In this document: piece by piece, positions 44,174 through 52,368 of the stretch | Position numbering within the stretch: the stretch's first letter is position 1 | Layout: every line of letters starts with the position of its first letter | Assembly (NCBI GenBank): GCA_963524305.1 | Contig: CAURGH010000002.1 | Coordinates: 137,578-201,577 of the forward strand | Length of the DNA: 64,000 nt | DNA from: JABCPH02 sp963524305 | GTDB lineage: Bacteria; Fusobacteriota; Fusobacteriia; Fusobacteriales; Leptotrichiaceae | Direction of reading: 5' to 3' | Made by a program: the position numbers and the translations under genes | The notes under the pieces: model-generated | What the model was told of the DNA's origin: nothing | The model's database searches: none | The model's input: only the letters and a program-made list of their open reading frames with translations

Positions 44174-44554
44174 ATGAATAAAAAAATATGGTGGGGATTA
44201 ATTGTTATTTTAGTTGGTCTATTTTATCTATTACAACAATATATTCCTGAAGCAGCAAGATACATTCTAAATTATCAAGTATTGTTTATTTTGATTGGAA
44301 TTTTCTTTTCAATTAAAAAGAAAAAATTTGGATGGGCCTTGATAGGAATAGGTATATATTTATATTTAGATGATTTCTTTAAGGAACAATTTAACTTCAT
44401 ATTACCAATTGGAATTTTAGTATTTGGAGTAGTTATATTAGCATTAGGAATTATTGAAAAAAAGAAAATAGCAGATAAAACAGTGTATAGCTCTAAGTCA
44501 TCAAAAGTAAATGAAATTAAAGATGCTGAAATTGTAGATCAAGATAAAAAATAA
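44174..44554 (+). CDS. Small membrane protein, LiaI/LiaF-like transmembrane region
   Basis: 126 residues with three or four short hydrophobic helices (IWWGLIVILVGLFYLLQQYI, VLFILIGIFFSIKKKKFGW, ILPIGILVFGVVILALGII) and a charged cytoplasmic tail. The pattern matches the LiaI/LiaF-like membrane region found in envelope-stress proteins. Here it stands alone without the LiaF sensor domain. It sits inside the fab cluster between fabH and fabD (33 and 18 bases away), so it is co-expressed. A link to membrane-lipid state is conceivable but inferred only from position. Confidence 0.72.
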   Translation: MNKKIWWGLIVILVGLFYLLQQYIPEAARYILNYQVLFILIGIFFSIKKKKFGWALIGIGIYLYLDDFFKEQFNFILPIGILVFGVVILALGIIEKKKIADKTVYSSKSSKVNEIKDAEIVDQDKK

Positions 44555-44572
44555 TTAGTTGGAGGAATTTAA

Positions 44573-45484
44573 ATGTCAAAAATTGCTTTTGTATTTCCTG
44601 GACAAGGAACACAATTTGCTGGAATGGGAAAAAAATTATACGAAGAAGTAAATGAAGAAACAAAAAAATCAATAGATAAAATATTTTCTAATTTAGAAAA
44701 TGAAGAAGTAAAAAGAGTTTTGTTTGAAGGAACTGACGAAGAATTGAAAAATACTAAGTTTGCTCAACCTGCAATCGCTTTGTATTCAGTAATTTTAACA
44801 AAATTGTTAAAAGAAAAAGGTATCGAGCCAGAATTCGTAGCAGGACACAGTTTAGGTGAATATAGTTCGTTATATGCGGCAGGAGTTTTAAGTGAAATTG
44901 AAACTATGAAACTTATTGCAAAAAGAGGAGATATTATGAGTAATGCTAAAGTAGACGGTTCGATGGCAGCAATTTTAGGATTATCGGCTACTGAAGTGGA
45001 AGAAATTTGTTCAAATATTGATGGTGTAATAGAAGCAGTTAATTACAATGAACCTAAGCAAACTGTAGTTGCAGGAGAAAGAAGTGTTTTAGAAGCAAAT
45101 TTAGAAACGTTTAAAGAAAAAGGAGCGAGAAGAGCGTTACCTTTAGCTGTTTCAGGACCTTTTCATTCATCATTGATGAAACCTGTTGCTGAAATTTTGA
45201 AAAAAGAATTTAATAATTATAATTGGAATGATGCAAAAACTCCAATTGTAGCAAATACTACAACTAATTTATTAGTAAAAGCTGATGAAATAAAAGAAGA
45301 GTTATATCATCAAACATTCGGTCCTGTAAAATGGGTTGACACAATTAATAAGTTGGCTGAAAATGGAGTAACAAAAATTTATGAAGTTGGTCCAGGAAAA
45401 GTTTTAGCTGGATTGATAAAGAAAATTGATAAAAGTATAGAAGTAATTAATATTGAGAATGTTGAAAGTTTAGAAAATATTTAA
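44573..45484 (+). CDS. fabD: Malonyl-CoA:ACP transacylase
   Basis: Moves malonyl from CoA to acyl carrier protein. 303 residues, with the N-terminal FVFPGQGTQFAGMGK oxyanion region, nucleophile Ser in AGHSLGEYSSLYAAG and active-site His in SGPFHSSLM. The C-terminal YEVGPGKVLAGLIKK is typical. Start: ATG with TTGGAGGAATTTAA upstream. It is the third gene of the fab transcript; acpP follows but has its own promoter. Confidence 0.97.
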   Translation: MSKIAFVFPGQGTQFAGMGKKLYEEVNEETKKSIDKIFSNLENEEVKRVLFEGTDEELKNTKFAQPAIALYSVILTKLLKEKGIEPEFVAGHSLGEYSSLYAAGVLSEIETMKLIAKRGDIMSNAKVDGSMAAILGLSATEVEEICSNIDGVIEAVNYNEPKQTVVAGERSVLEANLETFKEKGARRALPLAVSGPFHSSLMKPVAEILKKEFNNYNWNDAKTPIVANTTTNLLVKADEIKEELYHQTFGPVKWVDTINKLAENGVTKIYEVGPGKVLAGLIKKIDKSIEVINIENVESLENI

Positions 45485-45567
45485 GTGAGTAAAAGTAGTT
45501 CGCATAATCATTTTGATAATTAAAATAAAAATTTATTTTAAAAAATAACAGTGGTTATTTAAAAACA

Positions 45568-45596
45568 GTTGCAATTTTCTAGAACTTTTGGTATAA
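45568..45596 (+). promoter_or_regulatory. Promoter of acpP
   Basis: TTGCAA (45568-45573) and TATAAT (45591-45596) at 17-base spacing, 36 bases before the acpP start. A separate strong promoter fits the high demand for carrier protein. Confidence 0.75.
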
Positions 45597-45631
45597 TAAT
45601 TTGGAATATGAAAAATGGAGGTGGCATTATA

Positions 45632-45856
45632 ATGCTAGATAAAATTAAATCAATAGTTGCAGACCAATTAGGAGTAGATGAAAGTCAAGTTACTGAAGAT
45701 GCTTCATTCGTAGATGATTTAGGAGCAGATTCTTTAGATACAGTAGAATTAATTATGGCTTTTGAAGAAGAATTTGATGTAGAAATCCCTGATGAAGATG
45801 CACAAAAAATTAAAACAGTTAAAGATGTAATTGACTACATCAACGCTAAACAATAA
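45632..45856 (+). CDS. acpP: Acyl carrier protein
   Basis: Small acidic carrier of 74 residues that holds growing acyl chains on a phosphopantetheine arm. The arm attaches at the Ser in LGADSLDTVELIMAFEEEF. The start is ATG 45632, with GGAGGTG eight bases upstream. An open frame extends to 45569, but that region overlaps the promoter and gives an N-terminus unlike any ACP. It is flanked by its own promoter and terminator, so it can be transcribed alone at a high level. Confidence 0.97.
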   Translation: MLDKIKSIVADQLGVDESQVTEDASFVDDLGADSLDTVELIMAFEEEFDVEIPDEDAQKIKTVKDVIDYINAKQ

Positions 45857-45869
45857 ATATCTAAAAAAT

Positions 45870-45893
45870 AAAAGGGGATTGTCCCCTTTTTTT
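45870..45893 (+). terminator. Terminator of acpP
   Basis: AAAAGGGGA pairs with TCCCCTTTT around a three-base loop, followed by TTT. Confidence 0.88.
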
Positions 45894-45894
45894 A

Positions 45895-45923
45895 TTGAAA
45901 AAATTAAAAAAAATTAGTATAAT
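45895..45923 (+). promoter_or_regulatory. Promoter of fabF
   Basis: TTGAAA (45895-45900) and TATAAT (45918-45923) at 17-base spacing, starting two bases after the acpP terminator tail. Confidence 0.72.
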
Positions 45924-45986
45924 ATAGATGATATATAATATAAAATATAAAAATAATTTTAAATAAAAAAGATGAGAGGTGTATAA

Positions 45987-47222
45987 ATGAGAAGAGTAGT
46001 TATAACGGGAATAGGATTAGTGACTCCGTTAGGGACAGGAAAAGAAAAAGCTTGGTCAAATTTATTAAATGGAGAATGCGGAATTGACAAAATTACTCAA
46101 TTTGACAGTTCACAACATCCAGTGCATATTGCAGCAGAAGTAAAAGATTTTGTACCTGAAAATTATATTGAAAAAAAAGAATTAAAAAAGATAGCGAGAT
46201 TTTCACAATTTGCGATTGCAGCATCAAAAGAAGCATTAGAAGATGCTAAATTAGAAATTAATGATGAAAATGCAGATAGAATAGGAGTAATCATTGGTTC
46301 TGGAATCGGTGGATTGGATGTAATTGAGCAAGAAGTTGAAAAACTTGTAACAAGAGGACCAAAAAGAGTATCACCATTTTATATTCCAGCAGCTATTTTG
46401 AATATGGCTTCAGGAAATACTTCAATTTATACAGGAGCTAAAGGACCAAATAAAACAGTTGTTACAGCTTGTGCTTCTGGAACAAATTCAATTGGAGATG
46501 CATTTCAAACAATTTTGTTAGGAAAAGCTGATGCGATGATAGCAGGAGGAACTGAGGCTACAGTAACTCCATCAGGAATTGCAGGATTTGCTAATTTAAA
46601 AGCATTGTCAACAAATCCAGATCCTAAAAAGGCTTCAAGACCGTTTACTGCTGATAGAGATGGTTTTGTGCTAGGAGAAGGTTCAGGAGTATTGATATTA
46701 GAAGAATTGGAACATGCTAAAAAACGTGGAGCGAAAATTTATGCAGAAGTTGTAGGATATGGAGAAACAGGAGACGCTTATCATATGACAGCTCCATCTG
46801 ATGGTGGAGAAGGTGCTGCAAGAGCATTTAGAATGGCATTAGAACAAGGAAACATTAAACCTGAAGAAGTTGGATATATAAATGCACACGGAACATCGAC
46901 ACCTGCAAATGATAAAAATGAAACGCAAGCAATAAAATCAGCATTTGGTGAACACGCTTATAAATTAGCAGTAAGTTCGACAAAAGGAGCAACAGGACAT
47001 TTATTAGGTGGAGCTGGAGGAATCGAAGCAGCATTTTTAGCATTAGCTATTGATGAAGGAGTTTTACCACCAACTATAAACTATGAAAATCCTGATCCAT
47101 TATGTGATTTGGATTATGTTCCAAACAAAGCTAGAAAACATGAAATAGAAGTAGGAATGTCTAGTTCATTAGGATTTGGTGGACATAATGCAGTTTTAGC
47201 ATTTAGAAAATATAAAGGATAA
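45987..47222 (+). CDS. fabF: 3-oxoacyl-ACP synthase II
   Basis: Elongating condensing enzyme of 411 residues. The nucleophilic Cys lies in VVTACASGTNSIG and the two His residues in INAHGTSTPANDKNET and STKGATGHLLGGAGG. The N-terminal VVITGIGLVTPLGTG is typical. Start: ATG with GAGAGGTG upstream. fabG, fabZ, fabK/fabI and the acc genes are not in this window and must lie elsewhere. An unusual long-range stem begins six bases after its stop codon. Confidence 0.97.
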   Translation: MRRVVITGIGLVTPLGTGKEKAWSNLLNGECGIDKITQFDSSQHPVHIAAEVKDFVPENYIEKKELKKIARFSQFAIAASKEALEDAKLEINDENADRIGVIIGSGIGGLDVIEQEVEKLVTRGPKRVSPFYIPAAILNMASGNTSIYTGAKGPNKTVVTACASGTNSIGDAFQTILLGKADAMIAGGTEATVTPSGIAGFANLKALSTNPDPKKASRPFTADRDGFVLGEGSGVLILEELEHAKKRGAKIYAEVVGYGETGDAYHMTAPSDGGEGAARAFRMALEQGNIKPEEVGYINAHGTSTPANDKNETQAIKSAFGEHAYKLAVSSTKGATGHLLGGAGGIEAAFLALAIDEGVLPPTINYENPDPLCDLDYVPNKARKHEIEVGMSSSLGFGGHNAVLAFRKYKG

Positions 47223-47227
47223 TAAAC

Positions 47228-47368
47228 AAAAGAGAGATTACATAATTTTAAAAATTTGATTTTATTAGTATGGAATATTAGAAGACTTTTAAAAATTAAT
47301 AATTGATAAATTGATGTTCCTAATTATAAAAAAGTTGATTTTATAAGTTTTGTGATTTCTCTTTTTTG
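47228..47368 (+). terminator. Long-loop stem with T-run after fabF (terminator-like or structured RNA)
   Basis: A 15-base arm (47228-47242) pairs with 47351-47365 with only two G-T wobbles and encloses 108 bases. TTTTTT runs through the end of the right arm. The loop is AT-rich with no open reading frame of note. It could be a terminator, a processed RNA or the footprint of a small mobile repeat. Confidence 0.45.
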
Positions 47369-47453
47369 TGAATTGAACAAATTGAATAATTGATAGAATG
47401 ATAGTATGACAGTTTTGTTAAATTTAAAATTAAGATAAATTAAAATAGAAAAA

Positions 47454-47492
47454 AAGGAGGGCACTGCTTTTTTCATAGCAGTTAAATATTCA
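47454..47492 (+). promoter_or_regulatory. rnc leader: ribosome binding site separated from the start by a hairpin
   Basis: A perfect AAGGAGG (47454-47460) is 32 bases from the rnc ATG. Between them ACTGC (47463-47467) can pair with GCAGT (47478-47482), which would bring the site within about 12 bases of the start. No closer in-frame start codon exists. Confidence 0.5.
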
Positions 47493-48194
47493 ATGTTGAA
47501 AAATAAAAGCTCTGAAGAATTAATGGAAAAAATAAATTATCGCTTTAAAAATGAGGGATATTTAAAAGAAGCGTTGACTCACAGATCATTTTCAAATGAA
47601 AATGATAAAACTAAAAAGTTCGATAATGAAAAATTGGAATTTTTAGGGGATGCTGTTTTGAATTTAATTACGACAGAGTATATTTATAATTTAGAAAAAG
47701 ATAAAAATGAAGGTGAATTGGCAAAATTAAAAAGTCAAATAATAAGTGAGCCAGTATTTTCAGCTATTGCAAATGATTTGAAATTAGGAGATTATTTATA
47801 CTTGAGTAATGGAGAAATATTATCTGGTGGTAGAGAAAGAAAGTCTATTTTAGGGGATGCATTTGAGGCTTTAATGGGGGCAATATTTAAAGATTCTGAT
47901 TATTACACTACGAAAGATATTGCGTTAAAATTTTTGTTGGAGAAGATTAACAATTTGGAAGAAATTGAAGGGACTGGAGATTATAAAACTATTTTACAGG
48001 AAGTTTTTCAAAGTAAATATAGAAAAATGCCAGAATATGAATTGCTTTCTACAAAAGGTCCAGATCATAACAAAGAATTTAAAATTGCTGTGAAATTAGA
48101 TAATAAAATATGCGGTGTAGGAATTGGGAAAAGCAAAAAAGAAGCTGAAAAGAATGCTGCTAGAGAAGCGTTAGAAAAGATGGAAGAGCTTTAA
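47493..48194 (+). CDS. rnc: Ribonuclease III
   Basis: Endonuclease for double-stranded RNA (rRNA processing, mRNA turnover), 233 residues. The signature EKLEFLGDAVLNL carries the metal-binding acidic residues; a second acidic set lies in LGDAFEALMGAIFKD. The C-terminal dsRNA-binding domain starts at DYKTILQEVFQ and ends KKEAEKNAAREALEKM. The start codon is far from the only good ribosome binding site, with a hairpin between, hinting at leader control. It heads a tight run: rnc, coaD (18-base gap), radA, disA. Confidence 0.95.
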   Translation: MLKNKSSEELMEKINYRFKNEGYLKEALTHRSFSNENDKTKKFDNEKLEFLGDAVLNLITTEYIYNLEKDKNEGELAKLKSQIISEPVFSAIANDLKLGDYLYLSNGEILSGGRERKSILGDAFEALMGAIFKDSDYYTTKDIALKFLLEKINNLEEIEGTGDYKTILQEVFQSKYRKMPEYELLSTKGPDHNKEFKIAVKLDNKICGVGIGKSKKEAEKNAAREALEKMEEL

Positions 48195-48212
48195 ACGAGG
48201 AGATAGATTAAA

Positions 48213-48719
48213 ATGAAAAAGATAGCGTTGTATCCAGGAAGTTTTGATCCAATAACAAAAGGACATGTTGATATTATAAGACGTTCAGCTGATTTATTTG
48301 ATAAATTAATAATTGGTATTTTCAAAAATTCTTCAAAGAGCAAATCTTGGTTTACTGAAGAAGAAAGAGCGGAAATGATAAAAAAAATTTTAGAAAAAGA
48401 AAATATAAAAGCTGAAATTAAAATTTTTAATGGATTGTTAGTGGATTTTATGTTTAAAGAAAAGGTGGATATTTTAATAAGAGGATTACGTGCACTGTCA
48501 GATTATGAGTATGAACTACAATTTGCTTTGACGAATAGTGCGTTGGCGAAAAATGATTTTGAAACAGTTTTTTTGACAGCTTCTAGGGAATATTTGTATT
48601 TAAGTTCTAGTTTAGTGAAAGAAATAGCGCTGAATGAAGGTGAATTGGGAATTTTTGTTCCAAAAATAATTGAAGAAGAGTTAAGAAAGAAAGTTAAAGA
48701 GATTAAATATATTAGATAA
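48213..48719 (+). CDS. coaD: Phosphopantetheine adenylyltransferase
   Basis: Fourth step of coenzyme A synthesis: ATP plus 4'-phosphopantetheine to dephospho-CoA. 168 residues, normal length. The nucleotidyltransferase motif is ALYPGSFDPITKGHVDII. IRGLRALSDYEYELQ and the C-terminal YLYLSSSLVKEIA (the ISSS-type motif) are in place. Start: ATG with ACGAGGAGATAG upstream. It is cotranscribed with rnc and radA. Confidence 0.96.
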   Translation: MKKIALYPGSFDPITKGHVDIIRRSADLFDKLIIGIFKNSSKSKSWFTEEERAEMIKKILEKENIKAEIKIFNGLLVDFMFKEKVDILIRGLRALSDYEYELQFALTNSALAKNDFETVFLTASREYLYLSSSLVKEIALNEGELGIFVPKIIEEELRKKVKEIKYIR

Positions 48720-48757
48720 AGCGTAAAAAGGTTAAGTAAAAATAAAAGGAGTTAAAA

Positions 48758-50116
48758 TTGGCAGAGAGAAACACAAAATCAAAATATATATGTTCAGAAT
48801 GTGGTTATACCTCTCAAAAATGGCTGGGAAAATGTCCAAATTGTGATTCGTGGGGGACTTTTGAAGAGGAAGTTGAAATAAAAAGGAACTTTAAAAATAT
48901 AGAATCAGAAGAGGTGTCAATTACAAAAATTTCTGAGATAAAAATAGAAAAAGAATTTAGAATGGTTACTCGATACAGTGAATTTGATAGAGTGTTGGGT
49001 GGTGGATTGATAAAAGGAGAAGTGGTTCTTATAACAGGAAGCCCTGGGATAGGGAAATCGACATTTTTGTTGCAGTTGTCACAGGAATATTCAAAAATTG
49101 GAACTGTGTTTTATGTATCTGGAGAAGAATCTCCCAGACAGATAAAACAAAGGTCTGACCGAATAAATGTAAGAAGTGAAAATTTATATATTTTAAATGA
49201 GATAACAATTGAAAAAATTGAGTCGGTTATTTTGAAAGAAAGACCAAAAGTTGTTGTGATAGATTCGATACAAACGCTGCAATCAGTTAACAGTAATTCA
49301 TTGCCAGGAAGTGTATCACAAATTAGGGAAACGACATTAAAAATAATTGAAATCGCAAAAAGATACGAAATAGCATTTTATATTGTGGGTCATGTTACGA
49401 AAGATGGGAAATTGGCTGGGCCTAAATTGTTGGAACATATGGTTGATGCGGTTTTGCAGCTTGAAGGAGAAGAAAATAATTATTTTAGAATTGTTCGATC
49501 AATAAAAAATAGATATGGTTCAACGAATGAAATTTCAATATTTGATATGAAGGAAAATGGAATAAGTGAAGTGAAAAATCCTTCTGAATTTTTTATTAGT
49601 GATAGAGATGAAAAAAATGTAGGAAGCATTATAGTGCCTATATTTGAAGGAAGTAGGGTATTTTTGTTTGAAGTGCAGTCCTTATTGAGTACACCTAATT
49701 TTGGGATACCTAAAAGGACAGTGGAAGGATATGATAGAAATAGAGTTGAAATACTGAGTGCAGTATTGTCGAGATCTTTAAAAATAGATATAAACTCAAA
49801 AGATATTTACATCAACATTCCTGGTGGAATTGAATTAAAAGATAGAAGTTCAGATTTAGCAGTAATATTTTCATTACTTTCGTCAGTTAATCAAAAACCA
49901 ATTAGTCAAAAAATAGCAGCAATTGGAGAGTTAGGCTTAAGAGGAGAGGTACGTAAAGTGTCATTTATTAAAAATAGGATAAATGAATTGGAAAAGCTAG
50001 GATTTACAGGAGTATACTTGCCAAGAAGCCATAAAGACGATTTGGATAAAGAAAATATAAAGATAAAGTTAAATTACATTAGTAATATTAGTGAGCTGAT
50101 TGAGAGGGTGAAATAG
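48758..50116 (+). CDS. radA: DNA repair protein RadA
   Basis: RecA-like ATPase acting on recombination intermediates, 452 residues. An N-terminal four-Cys zinc finger (CSECGYTSQKWLGKCPNCDSWG region, residues 10-30) is followed by Walker A GSPGIGKST. The RadA-specific motif reads KNRYGSTNE where KNRFG is usual. The Lon-like C-terminal domain includes VEGYDRNRVEIL and IPGGIELKDRSSDLA. TTG start with AAAGGAG seven bases upstream. Its last codons carry the ribosome binding site for disA, four bases away. Confidence 0.95.
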   Translation: MAERNTKSKYICSECGYTSQKWLGKCPNCDSWGTFEEEVEIKRNFKNIESEEVSITKISEIKIEKEFRMVTRYSEFDRVLGGGLIKGEVVLITGSPGIGKSTFLLQLSQEYSKIGTVFYVSGEESPRQIKQRSDRINVRSENLYILNEITIEKIESVILKERPKVVVIDSIQTLQSVNSNSLPGSVSQIRETTLKIIEIAKRYEIAFYIVGHVTKDGKLAGPKLLEHMVDAVLQLEGEENNYFRIVRSIKNRYGSTNEISIFDMKENGISEVKNPSEFFISDRDEKNVGSIIVPIFEGSRVFLFEVQSLLSTPNFGIPKRTVEGYDRNRVEILSAVLSRSLKIDINSKDIYINIPGGIELKDRSSDLAVIFSLLSSVNQKPISQKIAAIGELGLRGEVRKVSFIKNRINELEKLGFTGVYLPRSHKDDLDKENIKIKLNYISNISELIERVK

Positions 50117-50119
50117 TTT

Positions 50120-51187
50120 ATGAAAAATAAAGAAAGAAAAAAAGTGCGGGAATATATTTTTTCAGTAATAGCACCTGGTACTCCATTAAGGGAAGCTATA
50201 AACAGAATACAAGAGGCCAATCTTGGTGCATTAATTGTGTTAGGAGATTTGGAAATGTTGAAAGATGTTAAAGCTGGTGGATTTGAGTTAAATGCCGAAT
50301 ATACCCCACAGGGTGTTTATGAACTAGCTAAAATGGATGGTGGAATAATTGTATCAAAAGATACAAAAACTATTTATGGAGCAAATGTTCAGATACAGCC
50401 AGATTACAAGATAAAAACAGATGAAAGTGGAACTAGACATCAAGCGGCTCATAGATTAGCTCAACAAATGGGGTGCTTAGTAGTTACAGTTTCAGAGAGA
50501 AGAAATAAAATAACGGCATATATTGGAAGAGAAAGATATCCATTACACAATATAAGTGATTTGCTAGTTAAAAGTTCTCAAGCTATTACAGCATTGGAGA
50601 AATATTCTTTAGCAATAGAAAATAGTTTAGTGGCATTATCAATTTTGGAATTTGATAATATGGTTACGTTGTATGATGTTATTGAAATTGTGAGAATGTA
50701 TGGATTGCTGTTTGAAATGTCTGAAGAGTTAATGGGATATATGACTGAGTTAGGAACTGAAGGAAGATTGATAAGAATACAATATCAAGAAATAATGCTT
50801 AATAAGGAAGAAAAATTTATATCATTGATAAAAGATTATAAAATTCATAATAAGAGGGCTGAAAAAATAATAGAAGAAATAAAAACTTTGAATAAAGAAG
50901 AGTTATTGATAAATGAAAATATCGTGAATATATTAGGATACGAGCAAAAAAAGATAGGACTTGATGATATAATGGAATCAAGAGGGTATAATTTATTAAG
51001 TAATGTTAATAAAATTACTAAAAAAGATACAGAACTTTTGGTTAAGGAATTTTCAGGAGTTCAATCAATTTTATTAGCGAATGCAGAAGATTTTGCACAA
51101 ATAAAAGGTATCAGTAAACAAAAATCAAATCATATAGTAAAATCATTGAGGCGATTGAAAAATAGATCTGTTTTTGAAAGAGATTAA
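50120..51187 (+). CDS. disA: DNA integrity scanning protein DisA-like diadenylate cyclase
   Basis: Octameric c-di-AMP synthase that scans DNA; 355 residues. The N-terminal DAC domain is followed by a helical linker and a C-terminal HhH-type DNA-binding region (SGVQSILLANAEDFAQIKGI). The catalytic motifs are altered: the DGA motif reads MDGGIIV and the ATP-binding RHR motif reads GTRHQAAHRLAQQ where GTRHRTAER is usual. The enzyme may have changed activity, or this may be normal in the lineage. radA immediately upstream matches the common radA-disA pairing, since RadA is known to modulate DisA. Confidence 0.92.
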   Translation: MKNKERKKVREYIFSVIAPGTPLREAINRIQEANLGALIVLGDLEMLKDVKAGGFELNAEYTPQGVYELAKMDGGIIVSKDTKTIYGANVQIQPDYKIKTDESGTRHQAAHRLAQQMGCLVVTVSERRNKITAYIGRERYPLHNISDLLVKSSQAITALEKYSLAIENSLVALSILEFDNMVTLYDVIEIVRMYGLLFEMSEELMGYMTELGTEGRLIRIQYQEIMLNKEEKFISLIKDYKIHNKRAEKIIEEIKTLNKEELLINENIVNILGYEQKKIGLDDIMESRGYNLLSNVNKITKKDTELLVKEFSGVQSILLANAEDFAQIKGISKQKSNHIVKSLRRLKNRSVFERD

Positions 51188-51231
51188 TTTATTGATTCTT
51201 AATTTATTTGACGAAAACAAATGTAATTAAC

Positions 51232-51260
51232 TTGAAAATTAATTAGTTAAGTAGTAAAAT
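51232..51260 (+). promoter_or_regulatory. Promoter upstream of the DUF1385 gene
   Basis: TTGAAA (51232-51237) and TAAAAT (51255-51260) at 17-base spacing, 72 bases before the start codon. Confidence 0.6.
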
Positions 51261-51332
51261 ATGACGATCGTTTAGACAAGTGTTTATACAAATGAGAATA
51301 AATTATAAAATAAATATAGAAAGTGGGAATAT

Positions 51333-52256
51333 ATGAAGAATGAAAAAGTGGTTGTAGGTGGCCAAGCTGTCATAGAAGGAGTTATGATGAGAGGTCCAAA
51401 GGCTATTGCAACAGCAGTTAGAAAAAAAGATGGAAGTATTGTGTATAAAAGAAAAAAATTAACTGAAAAAAACAATAAATGGTTAAAGGTTCCGTTTGTT
51501 CGTGGAGTTATTGCTCTTTATGATGCAATGGTTGTAGGTACGAAAGAATTAATTTTTGCATCAAATCAAGCGGGATTTGAAGAAGAAAAATTAAGTGATA
51601 AAGAAATTGGATGGACAGTTTTTGTATCAATAGCTTTAGGAATTGGAGTTTTTATGGCATTACCTTCATTTATTGGTGGTTTGTTATTTGAAAATAATAA
51701 AGTTATGGCTAATTTGGTGGAAGCATTGATAAAATTAGTACTATTTTTGGGATACATTATTGGGATATCGTTTTTAAAAGACATTCAAAGAGTGTTTGAA
51801 TATCATGGAGCTGAACATAAAAGTATTATGAATTATGAATTAGGTGAAGAATTATCACCTAAAAATGCGAAGAAATGTACTAGAATACACCCTAGATGTG
51901 GAACAAGCTTTTTGTTAATCGTTATGTTGATTAGTATTTTGGTATTTATAATTGTTGATTTGATATTTCCAGTGCCAGAAGGAAAGGAATTTTTACAAAG
52001 GGTTGCTTTGTTATTGTATAAATTGGTTACAAGAGTTGCCTTTGTGCCCGTAATTGCTGGATTAGCATACGAGTTACAAAGATGGACAAGTTACCATTTG
52101 AATAATTCTGTAGCAAGAATTATTGCGACACCTGGTATGTGGCTACAAAAAGTTACTACGAGTGAGCCAGATGAAAAACAATTGGAAGTTGCAATTGTTG
52201 CTTTGAATGTCGCATTAGGGAAAGAAGTTACAAATGCTACGGAAGTGTTTGAATAA
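51333..52256 (+). CDS. DUF1385 (YqhQ-like) membrane protein
   Basis: 307-residue inner-membrane protein of the DUF1385/YqhQ family. The N-terminal hallmark GGQAVIEGVMMRGPKAIATAV is clear. Several hydrophobic helices follow (IGWTVFVSIALGIGVFMALP, FLLIVMLISILVFIIVDLIF). The conserved FEYHGAEHKSIMNYELG and RIHPRCGTSFLL lie in the middle. The family has no firmly known biochemical role. Start: ATG with AAAGTGGGA upstream. It is probably transcribed alone. Confidence 0.9.
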   Translation: MKNEKVVVGGQAVIEGVMMRGPKAIATAVRKKDGSIVYKRKKLTEKNNKWLKVPFVRGVIALYDAMVVGTKELIFASNQAGFEEEKLSDKEIGWTVFVSIALGIGVFMALPSFIGGLLFENNKVMANLVEALIKLVLFLGYIIGISFLKDIQRVFEYHGAEHKSIMNYELGEELSPKNAKKCTRIHPRCGTSFLLIVMLISILVFIIVDLIFPVPEGKEFLQRVALLLYKLVTRVAFVPVIAGLAYELQRWTSYHLNNSVARIIATPGMWLQKVTTSEPDEKQLEVAIVALNVALGKEVTNATEVFE

Positions 52257-52286
52257 AGTAATATTAAGATAGATTTATAAAATTTT

Positions 52287-52330
52287 ATTGATAATCAGTA
52301 TTTGTAAATTTAAAATTATTGATTATCAAT
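52287..52330. repeat. Inverted repeat upstream of the coiled-coil gene
   Basis: ATTGATAATCA (52287-52297) is matched perfectly by TGATTATCAAT (52320-52330) around 22 bases. The halves resemble the TGATAATCA core of Fur boxes, but the full Fur layout is absent and no T-run follows. Confidence 0.4.
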
Positions 52331-52368
52331 TTTATAAATAAAAAAAGTATTAAAATGGAGGTTTTTTT

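Noticed and set aside
45569..45631. N-terminal extension of the acyl carrier protein
   Set aside because: The extension overlaps the promoter, and a strong ribosome binding site precedes ATG 45632, which gives a normal ACP.
52287..52330. True Fur box
   Set aside because: Only isolated TGATAATCA-like cores are present, 33 bases apart; the 19-bp interrupted palindrome is missing.
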